From positions 1,247,501 to 1,311,500 of the forward strand of contig NC_091668.1 in NCBI RefSeq assembly GCF_042453785.1: a stretch of 64,000 nucleotides of DNA, read 5' to 3'. Below, piece by piece: positions 20,751 through 32,900 of this stretch (positions are counted from its first letter, which is position 1; every line of letters starts with the position of its first letter). The position numbers were made by a program, and so were the translations under genes. The stretch is from Malus domestica (Eukaryota > Streptophyta > Magnoliopsida > Rosales > Rosaceae). The notes beneath the pieces were generated by a model that was given only the letters and a program-made list of their open reading frames with translations, ran no database searches and was not told the DNA's origin.

Positions 20751-23700
20751 ATTGGCAAAATCATACACCTCAAAATCATTAAATGTCAAGCAAACTGATA
20801 ATTTTAATACTTTTATAAAGTTTAATGATACAGTAAAAGGGAAAAGGATTGGGTAAGGAGGGATGGGCATATACGAAAGTGAAGTGAAGGTTTCGGAGGT
20901 GGGGGTGTGTTAGATAATGAAGAGGCAACATTCAGGAAAAGAAAGAGAAGGCTCAAGGCTCAGTTCAGCAGGGTTGTCGACACACAGTAAAAGCAGGCTT
21001 GAATAATTATTTTATGTGAAGTTTTAATGTGAAGTTTGAATGTGAAGCTTCTGAAACATCAATTTCGTATTTCATTCGTAAAAAAAAATTTCTCAATCAA
21101 TATGTTTGTAGTTTTGTTGGGTAAGATTTTTTTTCCAACAATGGAGGGTGATGAGGTTTTGATTGCTGAAGAAAATAAATAATACTTTAAAAGTGATTTT
21201 GCGTGTATTTTGGAAATTTCGTTTTTTATTTAAAATCTAATAAGGTCAAAATTATCATTGCATAGCAGTGTGCAAAAGCCATTTAATATTAAATTTTAAC
21301 CTAGTGTGCATTCAACATTATGTAGGGTGCTTATTAAAAAAGCATCTTTTAATTCTATATTTGTTATTAAGTGAGATATTCCTTAGTGTACTTGGATAAT
21401 TATGTATACGGTTGATGGGGCTCATTCAGAATGTCTTTGATACGGTTGGTTTAGACAGATACATTCTTCAACTAAATTTATAATGTATTTCTGATCTTGT
21501 TCTTGCAATGATTGGTAAATTGATCAACTCAAATTGTCGGGCCGTGGAAAATAGAAAAAATACAGCACGTCTTACTCAACAATTTACACCATGCGTATTC
21601 GTATATGTATTTTATATATATTGTTGACATGCGATATTCCTTAATTAGTTCTATATATTTTTATGTTTTGGTCCAAGAATATTATTAGTGAAAGTTTCCT
21701 CACATATATATACTCGTTCTTGTGGTCAACATTTGTTTATTTTTATTGTTTGCCAATCATATTTTCTTGTTTGTGTTCGTAGTATTCGAAAGGACTAAAA
21801 ATTTATTTTGGATGGAGTTGCTTACAAAGGAGCTAAAAATGCTTTTTGACAACTGCTAATGATTATGATTATGATATTTACGTTTGACAAAAAAGCTTTA
21901 AAGTGTTTATGAATCATAATATAAGTGCTTAACCCTTAATTAATTTCCATGTAAACAATATTATATGAGTTTAAATCTTCAACGTTCATTTTGTATGTAG
22001 CCTCTCTGTGAATTTTATCACTTATTGACACGTATTAAGTTTATAACAACATAGTTAAAGAGGGTTAAGTTTATAAACACATGTCAATCAACGATAGAAA
22101 CTAAGTCACACACAAAATAAATGCAGAAAGTTTGAACTCGTGTGAAATTATCCATACAAATTAAATTAAGCTCTTATTCCATGAACCTGCAAAAAGAATG
22201 TTTAGCAGCCATGCGTGCTGCCTGCCAAGCTAACCACCAAACTGTGCGAGTCAAATCTTTCATATATTCATGAACCTATAGTAAGCATCAGAGGCCATAA
22301 TCACCCATGCATTTTGCTTTACCAGCAGGAGACAAAACCAAACCATTGCCGTTGGAGGGACCAAAAATATATAATTACACATATTTTTCTGGTAAGAGAT
22401 GGAGGTCCAGAAAATACCCTAAAACGTTTGCAACTTATATATTTTTTGCTTGGTAACCATGACCATGGACATCCAACCTTCGCACAGCTCAGCTTCAGTA
22501 TTTTCACTATATATATTACATATTGTTTAAATTTTTAATAAATTTCATGATTATAAAAATAAAAGTCAACATTAATTCTTATTGTTTTGGCATCCACCCT
22601 TTGGGAGGCAAGAAGACTTCCAGAGGCATTTTAGCATCTCCTGGCCCCTATCGTGCGATTCACCAGCATCAAAAATCAAAGTCAGGACATACCGTGTAAA
22701 ATACAGGTTTGGTATTCATCTCCAACCGTTGTGCCATCTTTTGGTGGTTCATTAATTCTTATTGTTTAGTTTTCCTCTTCTGTTTGGTTCCACTTTGGTT
22801 TCGCCTTGAATATTGTTGCTTAATTAAGAAGAGGGATTATAAGGTTTGTTAAATTAATTAATAGAACCGTAGTTAGGAAGGTCGGCACTCTGTTGATTAT
22901 CAGATAAGGGAAACAGATTCCAAACGTCTTATCCTTTGCTGCTTCTACAATGATCACGACGACGTGTTCATGTGATATTTCTCAGAGTGGCTGTTTCTAA
23001 GAGGCCTATTATATAACGAATGTGAACTCAAATACTTGGAAACAACGACCAAGTGCCAACTTATTGTGAAGAAACATTTTTCTTTTGAGGGAAAGAAAGG
23101 ATGAGAGTCAAACTTTCACAATTCAATTGTATAATCAAGTAATAATGTAATTTAAATACATTATTACTGACCGCACAATGCATGATGAACAATCACGATC
23201 ACGGGATTCTCGAGATCCCCAGGAAAAGGAGGATCCTTTTCCTTAGGGAGTCATAGTGTTAAATGTCTAAGTTTTTACTAGAAACTGATTGCATGAAGCG
23301 GGAAAAAAATTCAGTTTATTATTGAGGCATTTCGTCGAACACTTAGTGGATTTGTTGTGATCAACTGAACTATGTTGTGCATATATCAACAAATATCCAT
23401 ATATGCCGAAGCAATTTGATAAATGCATTTGAGAAAATTTGTTAAGTGCTCTCAACGCAACCTACCCATATATGCCTAGCACATTACATCAAACACTTGA
23501 TGAGCACAAATTGAACTCATACCGAACATTCGAAGGATTCTCATAAGACCTTCACATGTAATGTTTCCCGAACTCGGGATGGTCCTAGGACCACCTTGGT
23601 ACCAATGTACATCCGCCTTTGAGCGTCAGTTTTATATCTCATTAGAGTTTAATTCATTATCTACATTAGATCTTCTTCAATTTAATCACAATTAAAATAT

Positions 23701-23996
23701 AAACAAGTCTTGCTCAAATTTTGTCACAGTAACACTTGCTTGAAGTGCAAAACAACCAAATATATACAAGGCATTGACGAAAACTCGACGTTACAAGTGA
23801 TTTTTTATAATAGCATCTTCAATGTAACTTAATCCTTCATGCTATAATTCTGTTTGTTTTTCAATTAGTGTGCTTACATGGTGCGCCAATAGACCATATA
23901 ACTTTTTCAGTAGAAACGATATTTTACACTAATCTACACTAATCATTAAGAGGAGAATTTGAACTCACGACCTCATTACAAATAGATCGTTTCGTT

Positions 23997-26780
23997 TTAA
24001 GTTTGAGGAGGGTAGAGTTCCCATAGCGCCACCGTCGTATCTTCTGATGCAGATGCCATTAGCTTACAATCACCGGAATAAGAAACCGCATTACACTGCA
24101 AAAACAAGCAAATACGTAGAATCAGGCCCTCGGTAGTGAGTATAGCATCAAAAGCAAGAAAGCGTTGTTGTTTGAAAACAGGATCATACCGTTGCATGGT
24201 GATACCTCAATGTCGCCAAAGCATTTCCTTTACGATAGTTATACACCCTCACTCTGCCATCAAGAGGCGAAATGAAAAAAGGGCAAAAAGACATAAGAAT
24301 GCAGATCGGCTTATATGCTAGATGAAAAAAGGGCAAAAAGACATAAGAACGCAACGATAGTTATAACAAAAAGCTCATGGTACTGTTCACTTTAAGGAAA
24401 ACTAAGAATATTTCCTTTACGATAGTTATACACCCTCACTCTGCCATCAAGAGGTGAAACAAAAAAAGGGCAAAAATACATAAGAATGCAGTACACTTCA
24501 AATATCAAAATGAAAGTTATGTTCCAAACCTGTGGTCCCAACCAGCTGTTGCAAAAATTTTACCGTCAGGTCGAATGGAAGTGCTTGAAATTCCAGGTCG
24601 TTCCAAAACAATTTCTTTCTTGATCACGCACGTACCCTAGGTTGGACAGCACAACATTACGGCAAAAGAGATATAAAATATCGCTTAAATTTTGCTTAGA
24701 GTAGTACTACAAACTTACAAACATGACTATTACCATTGAAGGATCCAAACTATACAGCAAAACTTTCTCATCAGCGGCTCCTGAGATACCACCATTGCAT
24801 GACCCATCAACGCATAGACTTAGAACTACAGACAAGGTACATGAAAAAACATGGCTTGTTTCAAAAGGAAAAATGAGAATGGGTAATAAAAACGCACGGG
24901 GGTTCTTCGGATTCTAGGTCTCTCACCTGGCTCTGAATGAAACTTGACAGTGGTCATTGGAACCCCCGGATTTCTAATATCCCACCAAAGCATGGAACCA
25001 TCCTCATAACTGTACAATGTAGAACAAAGAAACAAAATCAGAATAGACATATAAAAATGACGAAAATAACAAATTTTGACCTCACGTTTCAATTCCAGAA
25101 ACCAAATGCAGAATGATCCTTCTTCAGTGATTATAACATGTATGAAAATGGGTGCATGCTCACACTGTATAAACAAATTTTAAGATCTGTTATACACACA
25201 TCTTAATCCGGCATCCCCAAAGTTAGAAAGGGTAGGATAACTCATGTATGACACATACATCTCATTCTCACATTGCGTGTCAACAACTCACAAACCAGGT
25301 TATCAAATTCTTCTGACCCCAAAATATTTGCTCAATTTAGTGAATGCACCACATACACCCTGAAGAGATCTAAGATTGCTACAGATAACTAGTCAAGAAA
25401 CTCATGACATATGACTTCTGAACAACCTTTCCTAAGAACATTGGTTCAAAAGAAAATGATGAAAAACAAATTTGAGCAGTTTTTTAACAGAGTCTGACAA
25501 CAGACAAACAGAACAAACAAAAGAGATTCTACTACGAGTAGCTGAAGACTAAGAAGCCAAACATCATTAAAACCACAGAGTCGCAGACACACACGGTTGA
25601 TCTACATTTTCATCAAAATTTTAATCATGTACTCATTTTCATAAAACATACATAATGAGAAGTGAAAAAGAATATACCCGACCAAGACATTTAAGAATCC
25701 CGGTGATTCAGACGGTGAGAATGCTTGAATTGCCATGCACATTCCTGACAATAATTAATGCCATTTGACATAAACTAGATGAAAACGATAAGAAAGTATG
25801 GACAGAAAAGTGATGGCCCAAAAACGTCGGCTATAAACTGAAACACAATCCAATCCAGAAACTAGTAAGCCAAAGGTTGAATGAATTAGAAAGGGACCGC
25901 TCTCCTTGGAAGGAATACCCAAGGAGCCACCAGAGCAGCTTTGAGGCAACCGTGCAAACCTTTCTGCAGTACTAAGATCCCAAATCTCAACCTTTGCAAA
26001 CCAACCACATGACGGTAGTGAGTAATCGAGACTCCAAAAATGAACGTCTAACTAGACATAATCAAGGTTAGATACAGACCTCAGAAGTCTGCTCCCCTGC
26101 TACAGCGACATATTTAGATCCTTCATCTTGAGTATTTTCTGTTTTCAAAAACTGTCTATCAACATTCTTGTTTCTGAACTTTCACAGAGCAATAAAGAGC
26201 AAAACAAATTTCAAATATAGAAGAGACCACTATTCAAAATCCAATTAATAGATAAATCTAAAGTCTAAGCCTTCATCTCCTAAGAGAAAGTAGCTAAAGT
26301 GCAGAGACAATATTCCTGACCAGAATACAGTTCCAAATTTCAACAAACCTTCAAAGGCGCTGGGCTGCTCAGGCAGATCCCCTTCACCGTTGTCTCTACT
26401 GTCGTCCAAAGTATCTTCATCGGTAGTCCCCTTCACCCTTCTCTCCTCTCCGTCACAAAACCTAACCCCGTCCATCCGTGTAGAACAAGATTGAGGCCTC
26501 TTCACCAAGGAAAGTTTACAAAAGTGGTAAGAATTTGTCTTGATTGTAACAGATGGAACCCTGCCAAGGCGATATCGAGGTTCAAAAGTAATGAGGCACA
26601 AGCCATGATCAAAAATAACAAATGAAGCAGTGTACAACGGAAACCGAATAACTACAGGCTACATTCATGAGAACTAGCTGAGAACCTGGACAGACCTCCA
26701 TCTTCAATATCCCAACACTTAACCGTTCCATCCTTACCCTGGCTACACAAACATTTTCAAATTCCAATTCTAGCACTACA

Positions 26781-26842
<62 letters not shown>

Positions 26843-27316
26843 CTGACAAGCAAATAAGAGTAGAAAAAATGAAAAGAAAACCACCTGATAACTCTTTTGG
26901 CAGTACAAGCAACAGAAGCAATACCATGTGCTGCATTATGCACCCTGAAAATTGCAAATAAAATTTGTCCTTTTCATTCCAAAACAAAAAAGATATCAAC
27001 TTTCTGATCATAAAAAATGGAAAATTGGTATTTGAACTACCCTGCTGAGGATACAGTCCGATGCTGGATAGTATCCCAAATCCGCAACTCGCCGTCTGAT
27101 GAACTAGAACGAAAAAAAAAAGAAAAAAAGAAGCGAGTTTGATCAAAATTTATAATCTTTGAGGAAAATTAACAAAAGGGTAGCTTGCATAAGTGTTGAA
27201 TCGTACCCGGTGAACAGGAGAGGTAGGTAAGGATGAAAAGAAAGGTCCATGACGGAGGCGCGGTGGCCTCTCAGCACCGCCACTGGGTCCGGCGGACGTC
27301 TCTGCTGGCTGCTCAT
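23997..27316 (-). CDS. DSE1: WD40-repeat protein DSE1/TANMEI (GNB1L-like)
   Basis: Thirteen coding exons on the minus strand: 27316-27207, 27103-27041, 26944-26885, 26742-26686, 26560-26349, 26138-26080, 25991-25898, 25744-25678, 25009-24927, 24825-24734, 24636-24530, 24253-24190 and 24095-23997. Phases agree throughout and give 388 residues, close to the ~386 of Arabidopsis DSE1. It starts [20 protein letters not shown], the first WD repeat. Further repeats carry [30 protein letters not shown] and VALWELYP. In Arabidopsis this WD40 scaffold is needed for embryo development and limits plasmodesmatal permeability; partners are not evident here. The exon-7 donor (GTCCCT) is weak but is the only junction that keeps the frame. 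Exon 5 carries a charged, probably disordered insert. Part of exon 12 with its acceptor is duplicated inside intron 11. Confidence 0.88.
24223..24491. repeat. Duplicated exon-12/intron-11 block in DSE1
   Basis: The block 24,223-24,304 (the 5' 31 bp of exon 12, its splice acceptor and adjoining intron) recurs at 24,410-24,491 with few changes; the intron part recurs a third time near 24,322-24,351. On the minus strand the extra copy comes first, giving a second intact-looking acceptor at 24,440/24,441. It has no matching complete exon, so it is probably a decoy. Confidence 0.85.
26781..26840. repeat. AT/GT microsatellite in DSE1 intron 3
   Basis: (AT)n followed by (GT)n inside the intron between exons 3 and 4. 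Confidence 0.95.
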
Positions 27317-27466
27317 CGGAATTGCTTTCCCAAGTCAGCAACTTGGCGCAGTAGCCACCTCACTCGGTGGAGAAGCTGACTGCTGAGGAGTGAGGAGTGA
27401 AAACGTAAGCACAGTGGCTGTCTCTCCTCTGCAGCCGAACCAGTAAAAATGGACCGTTTAAATTTA

Positions 27467-27560
27467 GGCCCATTAAATTTTGACTAATTGGATTCAGGCC
27501 CAATAGAAAGAGATGCCCAAGATCGATATAAAAAGAGCCCATGAACTGAATTCTGGCCCA
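27467..27560 (-). promoter_or_regulatory. Cluster of site II (TGGGCC) elements upstream of DSE1
   Basis: Three TGGGCC motifs on the minus strand (plus 27,467-27,472, 27,497-27,502 and 27,555-27,560) lie 150-245 bp before the DSE1 ATG. Clustered site II elements are known TCP-factor targets in promoters of growth-linked genes, which would fit an embryo-essential gene. Function here is inferred. Confidence 0.5.
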
Positions 27561-28264
27561 ATAAGAAAAGGACTGGTTATGAACATTTTTTAAAGTACAA
27601 CAATAGATCATTTCTCGATTGATACGTGTTATTTTGCGCAAGAGCTATGCTAATCGTTTTTATATCATTCCAATTTTATCGGATGTCCCAATGGGACATG
27701 ATTTATAAAAAAGATAACATTTCCATGTATATTTACCTCATTTTCCTTCTTTTTTTTGTCATTTCAATACAAACCAGTTTATAAATTTAATAACGCAAAG
27801 TAAATTGGAGAAAAAACACTTGAAAGTATGGAATTAATTAATGAGAAGCTTTCCCAAATTTCACAGTGCATCTATATTTAGCAGGGTAAGTGAACGTATT
27901 CGTAGAGAGTAATTGCTGTTATATATCCATAACTATTTAAGTCTTCACAATAAGTGGTACAATCAAACAAATGAACTCTTAAGAACCCATATGAGTTAGT
28001 TTCAAGTCAATATTTACCGACCTATTGTGGTGCCATTTTAATGATGGATTAAGACTTAAGAAATTTGGGAAATCAATAGTTTGGGTGGTATTGACATCAT
28101 CAATTATCTTTTAATGGTATTTAGATAGCTATGTAATCACTTTCGAATCAAGATCATGTTCCAAAATGTGCATTGAGTCATTGACTTGTGAAGGTATAGA
28201 ATCATTTTTTTTCCAAATTGTCAAGGTATAATACGATCTTCAAAAAGGCGGTTTCTTGGATAGT

Positions 28265-28425
28265 AAGGCCCCACTCTCTTACCTTTAGTGTAGATAATAT
28301 CGTTTGTTAAAAAAAAAAATTATACTGCCAAACTTAACTTGATATTAGTAAGTGACGAAAATCGAACCTAAGATCTATGATTTACAAGTGAAGATAAATA
28401 CTACTAGACCGTAGTACTAAGTGAC
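28265..28425 (-). mobile_element. tRNA-derived SINE copy A
   Basis: On the minus strand it begins GTCACTTAGTACTACGGTCT with a box-A-like TAGTAGTATT and a box-B-like GGTTCGATT, the pol III promoter pattern of a tRNA-derived SINE. Related copies are at 29,075-29,231, 40,665-40,830 and 60,722-60,886. Confidence 0.65.
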
Positions 28426-29074
28426 ATAAAAAGGTATGTTAAGATAGATGAAATATTTTGTCTGTAGATAATATCTTGTATCAAAACATGGAGTCCAACA
28501 TAATCGATTGAAATATTATGTGTCTCTTCATCCATCAATAATTGATTTATAGTTAGACGCTCACATTCTGATCTTATATCAGAGATGGGTTATTTATGTA
28601 GTGAATCCAACAATTCTATCAGATTTACTCATGTAGTAGGCCTAATAATCCAACATGCTCTCACGTCACAAAAATATCTCACAACGTTTAACATATAGCA
28701 CTATTGTATAAACAACTGATGTTAATGTTGTATAATGTGTTTTTTTCCCATTCCAAAATGACAATTTACTAAACATAAGGGCCATTTTAATATTTTTCAA
28801 AAACTTTGAAAATTTACGTACTTTTTTTTTGTTTGGTGGAATTTTTTCTAAAATCATAATTAAGTGGTGCCAAAGGCATTTTCTCTAACCACAACGAGTG
28901 ATTCAATGATCGGAAATGAATATTAGTATTTTGTACAACATGTATTATGTTCAACCTATGATGCATGTGTATCACATAACTAAAGAGAGACTGCCTATGT
29001 CTTTCAGGCTCTCTCAAAAAAAAAAAAAAAAAAACTTCCGTGGCAACCGATCCCCAATTCAAAAGAATATTTTT

Positions 29075-29231
29075 TTTAGTATATAAATATTTTTATATTA
29101 AGTGGGGAGTTCGGCTAAATCATACAATGGACAATCTAATTTGGTATCGAATTCGTCATCTACGAAATTCGAACATAAAACTTTTCACTTATAAATAAAA
29201 AAAATATCATCAAATCGTAGTACTGAATGTT
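29075..29231 (-). mobile_element. tRNA-derived SINE copy B
   Basis: Shares the head (AGTACTACGATTTGATG) and body, including the ATCGAATTC and TGGTATCG blocks, with copy C in VHA-c. It is more diverged than copy C. Confidence 0.55.
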
Positions 29232-29949
29232 AGCATTCTCCATCGGTGTGTACTTTTTATTTTCACTCCCGCACTGTCTCTACAAATCGTGTGGGGCCAA
29301 AAATCCCACCTCAATAAGTTCCTCTTTTAATTTTTCCTTTTCTTTTTATTTCACCCCGTTTAATTTCTCCCGCGGCGCACTTTATTTTATACAGCCGAAC
29401 TTCCCAATATTTTCCAACGCGACGCTAACGTGCGCACTTCACTCCCTCTGACGAATCCATTAACGCCATCGCGGTGGAGCTCCGCCGCACACAGGTCTGA
29501 CCTCCGCCCACCCCTCTCTTTTCCTCTCATTAGGGCTTAGTAACTGGTTGAAAAACCGTAGGTAGATTTTATATTTTATAATTCCTTTTTTTTTCTCTCT
29601 GTATTTTGCAATGGTAGATTTTATCGATTGAGGACTTAGAGTAGAGGGAGGCCATTGGCAGAAGGTATAGAGGAGCTTAATCCTTGGCAGAAGCTTATCG
29701 AGGATTTGAATTTTGCGAAATTTTGAATTGTTAAAGTTTGTGATTGTCTGCGATTTGATGGGTGTTGGGATTTCTAGGCGTGGCTTCAATTTTTGATAAT
29801 TGTGGCTGAATTGCTTTAAGGCGAGGTGCATGTGAATCATGAGCTTTAATTTTTTGACAATAGAGAAGTGGAAAGTGATGATTGGTTTCCCTGATTTGGG
29901 CACTGAAGCTGGATTAGGGTTACGAAAGACTGTGTTTTTGTAAAAAGAT

Positions 29950-32900
29950 ATGGTTGACAAAATGGATGGGGAGGACAAGAAGTCCGGCTTTAAGAAAAGA
30001 TCAAAATTTCTTGAGGCGAATATGGTTGATTCTGATGATGATGAGCCAATTGGGTCACTGTTGAAGTTAAAGAGGCAGAGAAACCCTAAGAAGGTTAAGC
30101 CGCGGTCAGAGGGTGGCGGCGAAAGGGGCCAGAAGATTGAGGACGAAGAAGAGTATTTGGGGGGGCTGGATGATACCTTGGCAAGTTTGAGGAAGAAGTT
30201 GAAGGGTCCTAAGAAAGATTCTGGGACTGGAACTATGAGGGGGAGGAGTTTTGATTTGGATGGTGTACAGTCTTTGGATCGGTCCTCTAATGGGCATGTG
30301 GATGACGGGGGATTAGATGCAAAATCGGTGTCAAGAGTTTTAGAGAAAGGCCCTGTCATGGGTGATGATGGATCTGATGTGACTATCGATATAGGGGTAG
30401 AAAACAAGCTTAATGGAAATGTAAGGGGAAAGAGACCCAAGATTTCTAGGTCTATGAGATTTGGGGAAGGTTCTAATAGCTCTTTGGATCATCATCTGAG
30501 AGATTCGTTACCAGCATTTTCCCGGAAGTCACAATCTGGTTTGGTAATGAATTCTCGTGCCTCTTCAAGTCCAAAGGAGAAGAGTGGTTCTAAGGTTTTG
30601 GAGGAAGGGTTGAAACCTAGTGTGGATGGTGTTGCACAAAACACGCCGTTATCTGATTCAAATTCATTGGATTCAGCCTCTGATCATTGTAAGGCAGATG
30701 AAAGTCAAAGTTTTGATTACAGATTATGTCAAGCCTCTAACCTCCACAGGGAGAATCAAGAGACATTCAATGATAAAAATCATAAAAGGCCTTACAAAAT
30801 CGTTGCAGAAGATCGAGCTCCTGTCTACTCACATTCAGGATTTGATTCCAAATTGATTAACAATGAAGCCATAGTGGCTCCTTCTGGTTCAAATTTTCAA
30901 GAGGGACCATGCAGCTCAGATGAAGTTAATGATGGAGACAGCAAACATTTGACACGGCAAATGCGAACTTTTGAGGATGGATTGAAGCACTGCTCTATAG
31001 GAGGTTCCATTCAGTCCAAGGATGTTTTGGGTAGATGCACCTCAGCTGCAGACTGTGAAACCTCTTCTCCAGCTGGGAAAGGAATTATGCGGCCTCATTG
31101 TAATGATGATCTTCTGGATAAGTCATGTGAAAATACGTTGGAGGACAAACATTTGGTGTCCTCCTTACATCTACAACAGAACTCCTTGACATGCCATGTG
31201 AAGGTTGAGGATGAGCTTGATTCTGACAGATGTCCAAACTTTTCCCAGCATACTCAACATCAGTTGTTGAACTTTGCCTCAAACACTGTGGGGATGGAAG
31301 ACACTCACAGTAATTGTAATGGTCTAATTACTTACACTAAGAATCCTGGGCTTGCTTCTGGTCCTTTACAGGAGAAAAATGATGTTCCAATTCATGATCA
31401 TCTTATCACTTGTGAAGAGGCTGATGAAAATGAGAGTTGCCCAGAAGACACAGTATCTCTACCAGATGTTGAAAACAAAAGCACTAAGCTATCAGCTATC
31501 CAGCGTGTGGGGCGCAATGTTAGAAAGCGTAGGCATGGAGACATGGCTTATGAGGGGGATGCTGATTGGGACGTATTGATAAATGATCAAGGTTCAGATG
31601 GTGACAATTCATTTAGAATGAGAGTGAAGTTTGATTCCTCTTCAAGTATTGGTACAGAGTCTGAAAGTGGTGAGGCTGCAGCAGTGTCTGCTGGTCTTAA
31701 AGCCAATGCAGTCGGTCCTGTTGAGAAGATCAAATTCAAAGAGATTTTGAAGCGCAGAGGTGGGGTTCAGGACTATTTGGAATGCAGGTTAGTTATTAAT
31801 CTGAAACCTGCACGTAAAATAATAGGGGTTTCTTGTACGAATTGCATCTTTCAGCATTTTGTACTTGATACTAATTGTAGCTGTTTTTTTTTTATCCTTT
31901 TTACAATTTTACTCAACAATTCTTTCTAATTATTCAAATGTTTGGTTTTCTGTTTTATCCTACTAACGCTAAGTTCTGTTTGACCTTAATGGGTTGAGTT
32001 TTCTTTTTAAATTTACTTATGTTGACATTAATAAAATTGATGGTATATTTATGTTTGTATTATTGGCATTTGGTTTAGATTTTTTTTCTTCTTTAAGTGG
32101 TTTTGTCCAATGTTTGATGGTATTGCAATACAGGAATCAGATCCTTGCTCTGTGGAATAAAGATGTTAGTCGAATTTTGCCTCTTACTGATTGTGGGGTA
32201 ACAGATACTTCTTGTGCGGATGATTCACCTCGTGCTTCCCTAATTAAGGATATTTATGCATTCCTTGATCTCAGTGTAAGTTTATAAAGCATTTAGGGAT
32301 TTTTATATGTGCCAGTCCAATATTGATCAGTCTTCTTCCTCTTTGCCTAGTGTCTTTTCATTCTTGCATTTCCTTAGGAAGGTTGCAGTATGAGCTTGTC
32401 TCATTTTGTTCCTATGTATCAAAACTTGGACAGGGCTATATAAATATTGGAATTGCTCGTGAGAAGGATAAAGCAGAACCTGGTTCCAAGCATGACTATA
32501 AAATTTTGAGAGAAAAAAATTTCGAGGAAATTTCTGGGGTTTCAGTTGCTGATTCAGAGGATGGAGTTTCCTTTATCATAGGCCAGGTTAAGAGTTCTAA
32601 AACTAAAATTGATGCGAAGAGTGGTGTCATAATCAAAAGCAACAACTCGACGCAGGGAGTCTCAAGAGACAATGAGCTTGTTACTACAGTGGCATTGGAA
32701 TTATCCAATGCAACAAACCATGCTGAGTGCAAGGCAGATCACCTGGAAAACACAAGTGTTGATGCAAGGTTACAAAGTAAATTGGACAATATGGATGTTT
32801 CAAGTAGTGTTCCAATTGGTGAGACATTGGGTGATGGAGGCATCCCTCTTGTAACTCCAGAGTTAAAGAATGTATCACATAGTACTCAGTGTGCATCGCA

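Larger units (their letters stand above)
17280..23300. repeat. GLOX: Right half of the GLOX-containing segmental duplication
   Basis: Partner of 1100-8200, in the same orientation. The right edge of recognisable similarity is about 23,140-23,300, close to the intact DSE1 gene. The duplication is old enough for spacers to have scrambled, while the GLOX frames stay open. Confidence 0.75.
19169..23996. other. Intergenic spacer between GLOX copy 2 and DSE1
   Basis: No gene is supported. It includes a CA/TA microsatellite (19,335-19,434), a worn dispersed repeat (19,895-20,000), an imperfect CACATTC-rich tract (20,225-20,425), three copies of a ~33 bp AT-rich unit (20,593-20,750) and a MITE-like scrap with GGATCC ends near 23,150-23,250. 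Much of it pairs with 2968-8200. Confidence 0.65.
27317..29949. other. Spacer between DSE1 (minus) and LDL3 (plus)
   Basis: Divergent promoters lie at the two ends. The middle holds two tRNA-derived SINE copies (28,265-28,425 and 29,075-29,231) and plain AT-rich sequence. From about 29,450 the base composition rises and is likely 5' UTR of LDL3, possibly with an untranslated intron. No separate gene is supported. Confidence 0.6.

Noticed and set aside
29460-30440. 326-residue minus-strand frame over the LDL3 5' end
   Set aside because: Low-complexity Ser/Pro-rich shadow of LDL3 exon 1 and leader; the sense strand has clear domain and splice evidence.
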